A stretch of 64,000 bases of DNA from Croceibacterium salegens. GTDB lineage: Bacteria > Pseudomonadota > Alphaproteobacteria > Sphingomonadales > Sphingomonadaceae. Every line of letters begins with the position of its first letter. Position 1 is the first letter of the stretch. The stretch lies in NCBI RefSeq assembly GCF_009827435.1, contig NZ_WTYM01000057.1, positions 1 to 64,000 of the forward strand, read 5' to 3'. Shown in pieces: positions 51,716-59,986 of the stretch. The notes beneath the pieces were generated by a model. The model saw nothing but the letters and a program-made list of their open reading frames with translations, was not told where the DNA came from and did no database searches. A program made the translations under genes and the position numbers.

Positions 51716-53176
51716 GTGGCGCTACCACTGATCAGACGTCTGCGCCGCAAGGTCGATCAGGATATGCGTTTTTTCCAGGATTTCGGCCTACTAACGGCCG
51801 GCCAGCTGGTCAGCCGCGTGCTGGGCTTCCTGGCCTTCGCCTGGATCGCGCGTCGGCTGGAGCCGAGCGATTATGGGGCGGTCGAATATGTGGTCGGTCT
51901 GTCGATCTTCTTCGCCACGCTGGCCGATGGCGGGCTCGGTGTCCTCGGCACGCGCCGGGCGGCGCACCAACCTGACGAGCTGCCGCTGCTGGCTTACCAG
52001 ATCCCGATTGCGCGATTGCTGATCGTCGCGGTCGGGCTGCCCGTGATGGCGCTGATGGCCACACAGGCGCTTGATACGCAGGCGCCGGCCGCGCTGATCT
52101 GGCTGTTCGCCGCAAGCGTGATCGCTGCACCATTCCGCCAGCAATGGCTGTTCCAGGCTAGCGAGCGGATGAGCCTCGCCGCCTGGGGTGATGTGGTGCG
52201 GATGGCGGTGTTCGCGATCGCCGTTTGGGTGCTGCTGCTCGGCCGGCCGGACATCCTGCGGGTGGCCTATGCGGAAGTTATCAGCGTGGCCGCGGTCACG
52301 CTCTATTCGGTCTATATGCAGCACCGCCATGTCACGCCGTTGCGGGTCAGCGGGTCGATGGCGGGCTTTGGTGGGCTCGTGCGCGAAGGCCTGGTGATCG
52401 GCTCGACCAATCTCGTCTGGGCGCTCAACCAGTATCTCCCGCTATTCGTTATCGGCTCGCAGATGGGGGCGGTGTCGCTTGCGTGGTTCGCAGGCGCCTC
52501 GCGGATCGTGGTCTCGCTGATCCAGTTCAGCAATCTCTACCATTTCAACATGTATCCCTCGGTCGCGCAGGCACGCGCGAAGGGAGGGGACGCGCTGGCG
52601 GCCCTGTTGAAGCGTTCGGCCCGGGTCGTGGGCTGGGGCGGACTGGGCGGTGCCACTGCGCTGACCGTGCTCGACAAGCCGCTGGTCCATGCCGCGCTGG
52701 GCGAAAAGCTGCTGCCCGCCGCGCCGCTGCTCGGGGTCATGGCCTGGATGCTGCCGCTGGCGCTGGTTTCCGGCCATGCGCGCTGGAGCCTCGCGGCAGC
52801 CGGTCAGCAATCGAGCGTGCTCGCATCGCAGGTAAGCGGCGTGGTGGTGACCTTCATCGCGCTGGTACTGCTGCCACCTCTTTTCGGCCTTACCGGCTAC
52901 GCCATTGCCTCCGTCACCGGATTCATCGCGGTCTGGGCCGTCTCACATGTACTGGCGGCCAGACATGACTGCGCGCCGCCCTCGCCGCTGATCCTGATCC
53001 GGCCGGTCTTGATGGCGGGCGTCGTTATCGGAATCTCGCAGGCTATCGGCGATAGATTTGCAATCCGAGCCGGGCTGCTTGGGCTGGCGCTGTGTCTGGC
53101 GCCCGTCATCGATCGGCAGCTCCTCGCTGACGTCAAGCAACTCGCAGGCGCGCGCAATAGATTGCATGAAAACTAA
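51716..53176 (+). CDS. Wzx-type oligosaccharide flippase (second copy)
   Basis: A 486-aa polytopic protein with about 12-14 TM helices. MRFFQDFGLLTAGQLVSRVLG and RRLEPSDYGAVEYVVGLSIFF are typical of the polysaccharide exporter family (PST/Wzx). The GTG start has a TGAGGA site upstream; an ATG at 51764 is an alternative that removes 16 residues. It is the last gene of the 12-gene operon. Its sequence is GC-rich and unlike the first flippase at 18146-19618, so it most likely serves a different glycan. Confidence 0.88.
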   Translation: MALPLIRRLRRKVDQDMRFFQDFGLLTAGQLVSRVLGFLAFAWIARRLEPSDYGAVEYVVGLSIFFATLADGGLGVLGTRRAAHQPDELPLLAYQIPIARLLIVAVGLPVMALMATQALDTQAPAALIWLFAASVIAAPFRQQWLFQASERMSLAAWGDVVRMAVFAIAVWVLLLGRPDILRVAYAEVISVAAVTLYSVYMQHRHVTPLRVSGSMAGFGGLVREGLVIGSTNLVWALNQYLPLFVIGSQMGAVSLAWFAGASRIVVSLIQFSNLYHFNMYPSVAQARAKGGDALAALLKRSARVVGWGGLGGATALTVLDKPLVHAALGEKLLPAAPLLGVMAWMLPLALVSGHARWSLAAAGQQSSVLASQVSGVVVTFIALVLLPPLFGLTGYAIASVTGFIAVWAVSHVLAARHDCAPPSPLILIRPVLMAGVVIGISQAIGDRFAIRAGLLGLALCLAPVIDRQLLADVKQLAGARNRLHEN

Positions 53177-53183
53177 TGTCCGT

Positions 53184-54683
53184 TCAGCCTTCATTGCACG
53201 CTGGGGCCATAGTTCCCACCGGCAACGGGATAACAATCATCACCGTGCCGGTGGAAATCCCTATCAGGTCATTCGCCCCCGCAATGCAACTGCCTTCCCG
53301 TCCTTCGGCATCAACTGAGCGGACGAGATATTGCCGATTTCCCATTCCAGTAATTGTCAAACGAAAGTGTCTTTTGGGGCCCAATTTCTTCAAAATCCGT
53401 CCAAAGAGACCTTGACCTACGTTGTGCGATGCGCTGACCACCAACGCCAACGTGCCATTTGCTCTACGAAAGGCAGCGCTCCGCAAATTTGGGTTGCTGG
53501 CATTAGCGCCAATCCTCTGGTCTCCTGGGCGCACGCTTCGAAAAACTAATGCAAGCTGCCTTCCGACCGTCGAGAGCCGGACTTGCGGCGATCCAACGAC
53601 CTTTTCATCGACAATCACAGGGTAACCATCCTTCGCTCCGTTCCACGCGATGGCCCAGAGCAACCAACTTGAGACATTTCCTTCGGTTAGATCCTCAATC
53701 AACTCGTCAGCCGTTCCCTCGACATGCTCAAGCATTGCGGTCTGCTTGCCTAGCGAGCGGCCACGCTCACCGATTTTACGGATCGTGTTCTCGCTCAGCT
53801 GCTGGTCGTAGCGGTGATATGATATTGTCTGCACCAAAGGAAGAGCACCTGGCACTGTAGCTATTCCGTCCAAATACCGTAGAGCTAATGACGCACGGGC
53901 GGTCGAGGGCGCGATCATCGACGGCAACACGACGCGGTCGGAGCGAAAGCGCTTCGCCGTTGCCACCATCGCACGCCCAATCTGAGGGCCTCTCCAGTCA
54001 GCAGTGTTGTCAGGCTCAAGAATAACCTCAAGCTCATCTGGTACTAGACCGTACTTCTCCTTCATATGTGCGAAGGCGGTGGCAATGAGCTCCGCGTATT
54101 CATCGGGATTGTTGGCATGGGAGAGCGTGCCTTGCTTCCTTGTCCAACGAAAATCGACGTAGTTTAGGTTCAGTGCCAATCTGATGCCGTGCCGCTTGGC
54201 GATCATCATCGCAGGAAGAACTAAATTTTCTATTCGGTAGTCCAGCTCAGAAAACTGAAATCCCGTTTGATTGACATGGAGCGGATCGTCGTTGTCATTG
54301 ATCTTTTCGTAAAAGTGATCTTTGAATTCTTCATATGATAGCTTTCCGGCGTGGAATGCAGGCCAGTAATCGATTGGGTTTTCGGCCCCGCTACGAATTT
54401 CGAGGCGAAGCTGGGTAATGCCGCCCTCGACGATCAACTTTTCCAGTATGGCGTCGCGGTTCTTCAGCCAACTTCCGTTAAATTTATTCGCGCTTTTATC
54501 AAATTCCCAAAGACGAGACACTGCCCCCCACGCGACAATGTTTTGATGCTCTACCTTGGTGTCTACATAAATTGACGCTGGATTTGTACTTTGGCATCCA
54601 GTCAAAAGCAGCAAAGCTACAAACTTAGCCAAAAGCCTACAGACCATCGTGATGTTATAAAGGCGCTTCAGTTTCATTGACAA
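53184..54683 (-). CDS. GH30-like glycoside hydrolase lipoprotein
   Basis: A 499-aa protein with a lipobox (LLTGC, Cys30) and a TIM-barrel glycoside hydrolase domain resembling COG5520/GH30. Glu223 in LEVILEPDNT sits where the acid/base Glu of clan GH-A lies, but the usual NEP reads LEP. Glu319 in AMLEH is a plausible nucleophile. A C-terminal beta-domain follows, as in GH30 and related enzymes. It would cleave a surface glycan at the outer face of the cell, perhaps the operon's own product (inference). The composition is AT-richer than both flanks. It ends 7 bp from the convergent flippase gene. Confidence 0.78.
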   Translation of the reverse strand: MSMKLKRLYNITMVCRLLAKFVALLLLTGCQSTNPASIYVDTKVEHQNIVAWGAVSRLWEFDKSANKFNGSWLKNRDAILEKLIVEGGITQLRLEIRSGAENPIDYWPAFHAGKLSYEEFKDHFYEKINDNDDPLHVNQTGFQFSELDYRIENLVLPAMMIAKRHGIRLALNLNYVDFRWTRKQGTLSHANNPDEYAELIATAFAHMKEKYGLVPDELEVILEPDNTADWRGPQIGRAMVATAKRFRSDRVVLPSMIAPSTARASLALRYLDGIATVPGALPLVQTISYHRYDQQLSENTIRKIGERGRSLGKQTAMLEHVEGTADELIEDLTEGNVSSWLLWAIAWNGAKDGYPVIVDEKVVGSPQVRLSTVGRQLALVFRSVRPGDQRIGANASNPNLRSAAFRRANGTLALVVSASHNVGQGLFGRILKKLGPKRHFRLTITGMGNRQYLVRSVDAEGREGSCIAGANDLIGISTGTVMIVIPLPVGTMAPACNEG

Positions 54684-54857
54684 ACACCAATGAGAGGCGG
54701 TCCAATCATCCTTCGCATTCAGAAATGTTGCAGGCTCATTGGGGGGGCTAGCCCGGTTGGAGAAATCGATTTGGTTCCATCACATCGTAACTTGCTGGTT
54801 TTCGCAACTCGAATTGACCCGCACCCGTTGGCAAGTTCAGGTTCGTCATCGAACTCG

Positions 54858-55400
54858 CTAGTTTTCAGACGGCACCGAGAAAGATCCGCTAACCCTCCTA
54901 TTGCCCTGTGAATTGGTGGCCCTGCCGTCGACGCTCGACAGTCCGCTGTTGAGGTCGATCGTCAGCCTGCCGCCGTTGAGCGTATCGCCACCCCGACGCA
55001 GCGCTACCCCGCCGGACAGCACGATGACACGGCGGTTGAAGTCGTAGACGCCGGCCGAACCACTCGCCCGTTCGTTGCCACGGGTGACGGTTACGCCGCC
55101 AGTCGCATCGATCCGCTGGATCTTGAGCGCGCCTTCATTTGTGTAGGCCACGGTCGTCCGCGCGGCAGTCATCCGCAGGTCGCCCTGGTCGATCACGACG
55201 CTTCCCGACAGGACGACACGGTTCTGCTTGTCCTGAAGTTCGATTCGATCGGCCGCATAGTTGACCGGCTGGTCGGAATTGAACCCGGCGATCGCCTGCG
55301 CTCCGGCAATGTTGCCGAACGCCAGCGCGGCGACGGTGCCCGCGAGCAGCCCACCGGCGAGACCGCGCAGGACAAGACGGGAGATCGGGCGACGGTCCAT
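54858..55400 (-). CDS. lptA: LptA family LPS-transport periplasmic protein
   Basis: This periplasmic bridge protein carries LPS from LptC to LptD. A signal peptide (about residues 8-30) is followed by the OstA/LptA jellyroll: NYAADRIELQDKQNRVVLSG, VIDQGDLRMTAARTTVAY and ASGSAGVYDFNRRVIVLSGG. It has 180 aa. The chosen ATG has an AGGAG site 8 bp upstream; an ATG at 55445 overlaps the lptC stop by 4 bp and is an alternative. In related alphaproteobacteria lptB and rpoN normally follow; here the GH30-like gene follows instead. Confidence 0.9.
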   Translation of the reverse strand: MDRRPISRLVLRGLAGGLLAGTVAALAFGNIAGAQAIAGFNSDQPVNYAADRIELQDKQNRVVLSGSVVIDQGDLRMTAARTTVAYTNEGALKIQRIDATGGVTVTRGNERASGSAGVYDFNRRVIVLSGGVALRRGGDTLNGGRLTIDLNSGLSSVDGRATNSQGNRRVSGSFSVPSEN

Positions 55401-55441
55401 GGGAACTGCTCCTAGGGCCAGTTGCGGGGCGCGTGAAGCCG

Positions 55442-56089
55442 TCATTGCGGCATCTTCAGGCGATTGGGAATCATCCGCAAGCGCGCGTTGCCGACCAGGG
55501 CCACGGTCCTGTCTGCCAGGTTGGCTTGCAGGGCATTGGCGGAAAACGTGCCGGCGGGCACCGTTCCCTCGACTCCGTCGCTGCCGACCAGCGTCTTGCT
55601 GTTGAGGTCGATGGCCACGCCCCGCGCGGTCATGGTGTAGCCGTCGGCGGCCCTGAAGCTGAGTTCGCTGTCGATGGCGACGGTCTCCGCGTCGAAGTCG
55701 TAACGTCCCGCACTGGCGGAAAGGACGGCCGGTCCTTGCGGCAGCAGTATGCGCGCGGTCAGGTCGTGCATCCGGACGATCGGCTCGCTCATGCCCTTCT
55801 GGACGGCTTCGCCTGCCGAGAGTGAAAATGGGCGTCCATCCTTGTCCTCGCCGCGATAGATCGCGTTATCGACGCGCAGCCGGTCGTCGGCGAGCGCGAC
55901 CTTGTTGCGGTCGAGCAAGAAGCTGACCTCGCCCCGCGGCCCGAGCGGCGTGATGATCATCAGGGCTGTGACCACCCCGACGGCCGCCGGCAGGCCGACC
56001 GCGAGCCAGCGCACGATACGGTCGAGCGAACCGCCGGGCGCCGCAATGGCGCGGCGGCGATCTCTCATCAGGTCTGCTTCGACTGTCAT
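55442..56089 (-). CDS. lptC: LptC, LPS export system inner-membrane protein
   Basis: This bitopic protein links the LptBFG transporter to LptA. One TM helix (about 27-47) is followed by a periplasmic beta-jellyroll with a Gly-rich opening (VSFLLDRNKVAL). It has 215 aa. It lies between rnd and lptA, the usual order for the group. The LptC family is weakly conserved, and the assignment rests on topology plus context. Confidence 0.87.
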   Translation of the reverse strand: MTVEADLMRDRRRAIAAPGGSLDRIVRWLAVGLPAAVGVVTALMIITPLGPRGEVSFLLDRNKVALADDRLRVDNAIYRGEDKDGRPFSLSAGEAVQKGMSEPIVRMHDLTARILLPQGPAVLSASAGRYDFDAETVAIDSELSFRAADGYTMTARGVAIDLNSKTLVGSDGVEGTVPAGTFSANALQANLADRTVALVGNARLRMIPNRLKMPQ

Positions 56090-56113
56090 CGCTCGTTAGC
56101 CGGCAACGGGTGC

Positions 56114-56731
56114 CTATTCGTGGCTGAAGATGTCTTTGTCGGCCCAGCCGGCGACATCGAGCCGCGCGCGGGCGGGCAGGAAGTCGAAGCAGGCCTGGGC
56201 CAGTGCCATCCGTCCCTCGCGCTCAAGCCGGGGGACAAGGGCTTCGCGCAGGCGGTGCAGGTGGCGGACATCGGACGCGGCATATTCGCGCTGCGCCTCG
56301 CTCAACTCCGCTGCGCCCCAGTCGCTCGACTGCTGCTGCTTGGAGATGCTCTCGCCGAGCAGTTCCTCGATCAGGTTCTTGAGGCCGTGCCGGTCGGTGT
56401 AGGTGCGGACCAGCTTGCTGGCGATCTTGGTGCAGAACACCGGCGCCGCGACCACGCCGAGATAGTACTCGATGGCGGCAAGGTCGAAGCGCGCGAAGTG
56501 GTAAAGCTTGAGCCGGGCCGGATCGGCCAGCACCGCCTTGAGGTTCGGCGCATCGTAGGCGCTGCCCACGCCGAAGCGTACGAGATGCTCGTCGCCCTTG
56601 CCGTCGCTGATCTGCAGCACGCAAAGCCGGTCACGCGTTGTGACGAGGCCCATGGTTTCGGTATCGACGGCGACGGGACCTGCGGCGAGCACGCCTTCGG
56701 GCAGGTCTTCTTCGTGGAAATATACGGCCAT
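56114..56731 (-). CDS. rnd: Ribonuclease D-like 3'-5' exonuclease
   Basis: A DEDD-type exonuclease of the short alphaproteobacterial RNase D form (205 aa, lacking the HRDC domains of E. coli RNase D). The catalytic DEDD residues are seen in VAVDTETMGL (Asp-Glu), LYHFARFDLAAIEYYL and YAASDVRHLHRLRE (Asp). The ATG at 56731 fits the family start; the frame is open further upstream as a shadow of the divergent ung gene. It is involved in RNA processing and forms a transcript with lptC and lptA. Confidence 0.92.
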   Translation of the reverse strand: MAVYFHEEDLPEGVLAAGPVAVDTETMGLVTTRDRLCVLQISDGKGDEHLVRFGVGSAYDAPNLKAVLADPARLKLYHFARFDLAAIEYYLGVVAAPVFCTKIASKLVRTYTDRHGLKNLIEELLGESISKQQQSSDWGAAELSEAQREYAASDVRHLHRLREALVPRLEREGRMALAQACFDFLPARARLDVAGWADKDIFSHE

Positions 56732-56811
56732 AAGCGAAAGCCTTAGGCGGATTGGGGAAAGAGGGAAAGCACCGCGTGGAGCGGGCGCGCCGGGCAGGCT
56801 ATGGCCGGTGC

Positions 56812-57489
56812 ATGGCGGATACAGTCCCAGATTCCTGGCGCGGCGCACTCGACCCGGTGCTGGCCCTGCCCGAGAGCCGGCGGCTCGGCGGCTGGCTGCG
56901 GGAGCAGGAGGCGGCCGGCAAGACTATCTACCCGCCCCGCGGGATGCGCCTGCGGGCGCTCGAGCTGACTCCGCTCGAAAAGGTCAAGGTCGTCATCCTT
57001 GGGCAGGATCCGTACCACGGGCCGGGTCAGGCGCATGGGTTGTCGTTTTCGGTCCCCGACGGCGTGCGGATCCCGCCGTCGCTGGTCAACATCTACAAGG
57101 AACTGAACAGCGACCTCGGCATCGCGCCGAGGCCCGACGGCAATCTCGAACACTGGGCGCGGCAGGGCGTGCTGCTGCTCAACAACTCGCTGACCGTCGA
57201 GGCCGGGCAGGCCGGCAGCCATGCCGGGCGCGGCTGGGACGCGATTACCGATGCGGCGGTAGCCGCCGTTGCCGCGCGCGAGGTGCCGAGCGTGTTCATC
57301 CTGTGGGGCAACCACGCGCGCAAGAAGGCGCAGAAACTGCCCGACCTCGCTGCGGGCGGACGGCATCTGGTGCTGACCAGCGCGCACCCGAGCCCGCTCT
57401 CGGCGCATTCGGGCTTCTTCGGGTCGAAGCCTTTCAGCCAGGCCAACGCCTTCCTCGAAGCCAACGGTCGCGGCGCGATCGACTGGTAG
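56812..57489 (+). CDS. ung: Uracil-DNA glycosylase, family 1
   Basis: This enzyme removes uracil from DNA in base-excision repair. It has 225 aa. The catalytic water-activating loop is VVILGQDPYHGPGQAHGLSF. The Leu-intercalation loop motif is SAHPSPLSAHSG, and PPSLVNIYKEL and VLLLNNSLTVEAG are also diagnostic. The start was set at the ATG before ADTVPDSW, the family N-terminus; an upstream in-frame ATG at 56752 would add 20 unconserved residues. Divergent from rnd. Confidence 0.96.
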   Translation: MADTVPDSWRGALDPVLALPESRRLGGWLREQEAAGKTIYPPRGMRLRALELTPLEKVKVVILGQDPYHGPGQAHGLSFSVPDGVRIPPSLVNIYKELNSDLGIAPRPDGNLEHWARQGVLLLNNSLTVEAGQAGSHAGRGWDAITDAAVAAVAAREVPSVFILWGNHARKKAQKLPDLAAGGRHLVLTSAHPSPLSAHSGFFGSKPFSQANAFLEANGRGAIDW

Positions 57490-57492
57490 GCG

Positions 57493-58413
57493 TCAGGCCG
57501 CTTCGCCGAGACCCATCCATTCGTAGGCGCTGGTTTCCGGCCCGCTCTCGTTGATCGTCGTGCGGCGCATGTCGCGGCGATACTCGTCGGAGAGCAGCGG
57601 CGTGGCGGCGTGCATGGTGGAGCGGTTGTCCCAGATCACCAGGTCCCACCGCCGCCATTGGTGCCGGTATATGTACTTCTCCTGCGTAGCATGGGCGTAG
57701 AGCTCCTCGACCAGCGCCAGCCCTTCGTCCAGGTCCATGCCCTCGATCCCGAAACAATGTCCGCCGATATACAACGCCTTGCGCCCGTAGGGCATGGTCC
57801 GGACCAGCGGGTGCCGGACCGTCGGGAAGGGGATGACCAGCCGCATATCCGGCGTGATCTCGGCCTTGAATCCGGCGAGCTTGCGACCCTCCCAGAAGTC
57901 GTGAAGACCGACGAGGTTTTCGATCCTTGCCTTCATGGTCTCGGACAGGTCGTCGTAGGCGGCGCGCGCGTCGACGAACCAGGTATCGCCGCCCACGCTC
58001 GGCGGCGGGGTCTCGACTCCGTGCAGCAGCGACCACTTGGTCGGCATGGTGTGAAAGCTCGAATCGGTGTGGAACCGCTCGGCGCCCTTGGCGAGGCTTT
58101 TCGGGTCCGAGCCGTAGGGGATGACCTCGTCGTTGTGGTCGAGGTTGCCGGCATGGAAGATGCCGGGCGTGTAGTGGCGGGTGCCGACGGGACGCGACGC
58201 GCCCTTCACGCGGCTGGGCAGTTCCAGCGGGCCGAACGCGCGGCTGAAGTCCTTCTGTTGCTCGTCGGAAATCTCGGCGTCGCGGATCGCCAGCACGCCG
58301 TAGCGCGCCATCGCATCCTCGACCGTTCGGACCAGTTCCGCGTCAGGGGGCAACGAGAGATCGGCGCCGACGAGTTCGGCGGCGAACAGCGGGTGCAAGG
58401 GGCTGACTTGCAT
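57493..58413 (-). CDS. TauD/TfdA family 2-oxoglutarate dioxygenase
   Basis: A 306-aa Fe(II)/2-oxoglutarate dioxygenase. The metal triad is in FHTDSSFH (His-x-Asp) and the distal His in NRSTMHAATP. A 2-oxoglutarate-binding Arg lies in the DMRRTTI region. The group includes taurine and 2,4-D-type dioxygenases and others; the substrate is not identifiable. The chosen ATG has an AGAGGAAA site. The frame is open beyond it without support. It is convergent with ung, with a 3-bp gap. There is no evident link to the polysaccharide genes. Confidence 0.9.
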   Translation of the reverse strand: MQVSPLHPLFAAELVGADLSLPPDAELVRTVEDAMARYGVLAIRDAEISDEQQKDFSRAFGPLELPSRVKGASRPVGTRHYTPGIFHAGNLDHNDEVIPYGSDPKSLAKGAERFHTDSSFHTMPTKWSLLHGVETPPPSVGGDTWFVDARAAYDDLSETMKARIENLVGLHDFWEGRKLAGFKAEITPDMRLVIPFPTVRHPLVRTMPYGRKALYIGGHCFGIEGMDLDEGLALVEELYAHATQEKYIYRHQWRRWDLVIWDNRSTMHAATPLLSDEYRRDMRRTTINESGPETSAYEWMGLGEAA

Positions 58414-58548
58414 TGAATTTCCTCTCCCCAGTCTCACGGCAGGCATAGCCGCGATTGTCTTCGCGAGGAAAGCATCCGTCCCCGCGGAAACCCCAATTTA
58501 ACCGCGTGTCTGCGCGTGGCCGCAAGGGTTTTCCGATAGCCTTGCCGC

Positions 58549-59898
58549 ATGCGGCACGAATTGATGCTTGAACGGCGCGTTGCCACGGTTTGCCGATCGG
58601 AGGTCGTTGCGGCCTTCAGCTATGCGCTCGACCTCACCGAAGGCCAGCCGCAGGGCCTCTCGATCCGCGCCTGCTACATCGCCGGCGAACTGGCGCGCGA
58701 AATCGGGCTGTCGGGCGACGACTGGGCGACGGTCTACTATGCCACCCTGCTCAAGGACCTCGGCTGCAGCAGCAACGCGGCGCGGATTCACGAACTCTAT
58801 CGGGCCGACGATCTCGCCTTCAAGAACCGGTGGAAGACGGTCGCGCCGGGCCTCAAGTCGACGCTCGAGTTCGTGTTCGAGAACACCGCGCGCGGCGCCC
58901 CGCTCAGGGCGCGGGTCAAGGCGATCGCTCACATCCTCCGGAACGGCGAGGCCATCGCCCAGGAAATGATCGAGACGCGCTGCACGCGCGGTGCCGATAT
59001 CGCCCGCGAACTGCGATTCGGCGAAGACGTGGCGCAGGGCATCTACCACCTCGACGAGCGCTGGGACGGATCGGGCCGGCCGGGGCACCTGAGAGGCGAT
59101 GCCATCCCCCTCGCCTCGCGCTGCGCGCTGCTGGCGCAGATTGCCGACGTGTTCCACACCGCGGCCGGCCCAATCGCCGCCTGCACGGAAGTGGCGCTGC
59201 GTTCCGGCACATGGCTCGACCCCGAGCTTTGTCGCTCCTTCGCCCGACTCGCCGGCACCCCGCGCTTCTGGGCGCGGCTCGAATCCGCCAGTCTCGAAAT
59301 GCAGGTCGCTGCCATGGCGCCCGATCTCGAAGAGGAGGTCGACGAAGACTATCTCGACGCGATCACCGCCGCGTTCGGCAAGGTGGTCGACGCCAAGAGC
59401 CCTTACACGGCCGGGCACTCGCAGCGCGTTGCCGCCTATTCCGAGCAACTCGGCCAACGACTCGGCGTGCTGCCGGGGCGGTTGCGTCGGCTCAAGCGCG
59501 CGGCCACGCTGCACGACGTCGGCAAGCTTGGTGTGTCGAGCGCGATCCTCGAAAAGCCCGGCAAGCTCGACGACGCCGAGTGGGAAGTGATGCGCAGCCA
59601 TGCGGTCCATACGCAGGCGATCCTCGGGCGGATCGGCGCCTTCGCCGACCTGGCCCCGATCGCGGCGGCACACCACGAGCGGCTCGACGGGTTCGGCTAC
59701 CCGCTCGGGCTCGACGAACAGACGATCAGCCATGAGACGCGCATCATCACCTTGTGCGACTTCTATGACGCGCTCTCTGCCGAGCGGCCCTACCGCGAGG
59801 CGATGGCGCCGGCCGAGGCGCTGGCGATCATGGAGCGCGAAGTCGGCACGGCGATCGACCCGCGCGGCTTCGAGGCGCTGCGCGAAATTGTCGCATAG
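58549..59898 (+). CDS. HD-GYP domain protein, tandem with a degenerate first domain
   Basis: A 449-aa predicted c-di-GMP phosphodiesterase. The C-terminal domain (about 285-445) is a good HD-GYP: HDVGKLG at about 322, HAVHT, HHERLDGFGYP near 375 and CDFYDAL. The N-terminal half (about 20-215) has the same fold but degraded motifs: LLKDLGC replaces HD-x-GK, while HLDERWDGSGRP keeps a GYP-like segment. Such N-terminal domains may act as regulators. c-di-GMP often controls exopolysaccharide production, so a link to the neighbouring loci is possible but unproven. Confidence 0.88.
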   Translation: MRHELMLERRVATVCRSEVVAAFSYALDLTEGQPQGLSIRACYIAGELAREIGLSGDDWATVYYATLLKDLGCSSNAARIHELYRADDLAFKNRWKTVAPGLKSTLEFVFENTARGAPLRARVKAIAHILRNGEAIAQEMIETRCTRGADIARELRFGEDVAQGIYHLDERWDGSGRPGHLRGDAIPLASRCALLAQIADVFHTAAGPIAACTEVALRSGTWLDPELCRSFARLAGTPRFWARLESASLEMQVAAMAPDLEEEVDEDYLDAITAAFGKVVDAKSPYTAGHSQRVAAYSEQLGQRLGVLPGRLRRLKRAATLHDVGKLGVSSAILEKPGKLDDAEWEVMRSHAVHTQAILGRIGAFADLAPIAAAHHERLDGFGYPLGLDEQTISHETRIITLCDFYDALSAERPYREAMAPAEALAIMEREVGTAIDPRGFEALREIVA

Positions 59899-59986
59899 CG
59901 GCAGTCACTGCGGGGCTTCAGACAGCCGGCGGCAAGGCCGCTCCACACCCAGCCTGTGTTCTTCCCCGCCAGCGGCCCGGTTGGCC

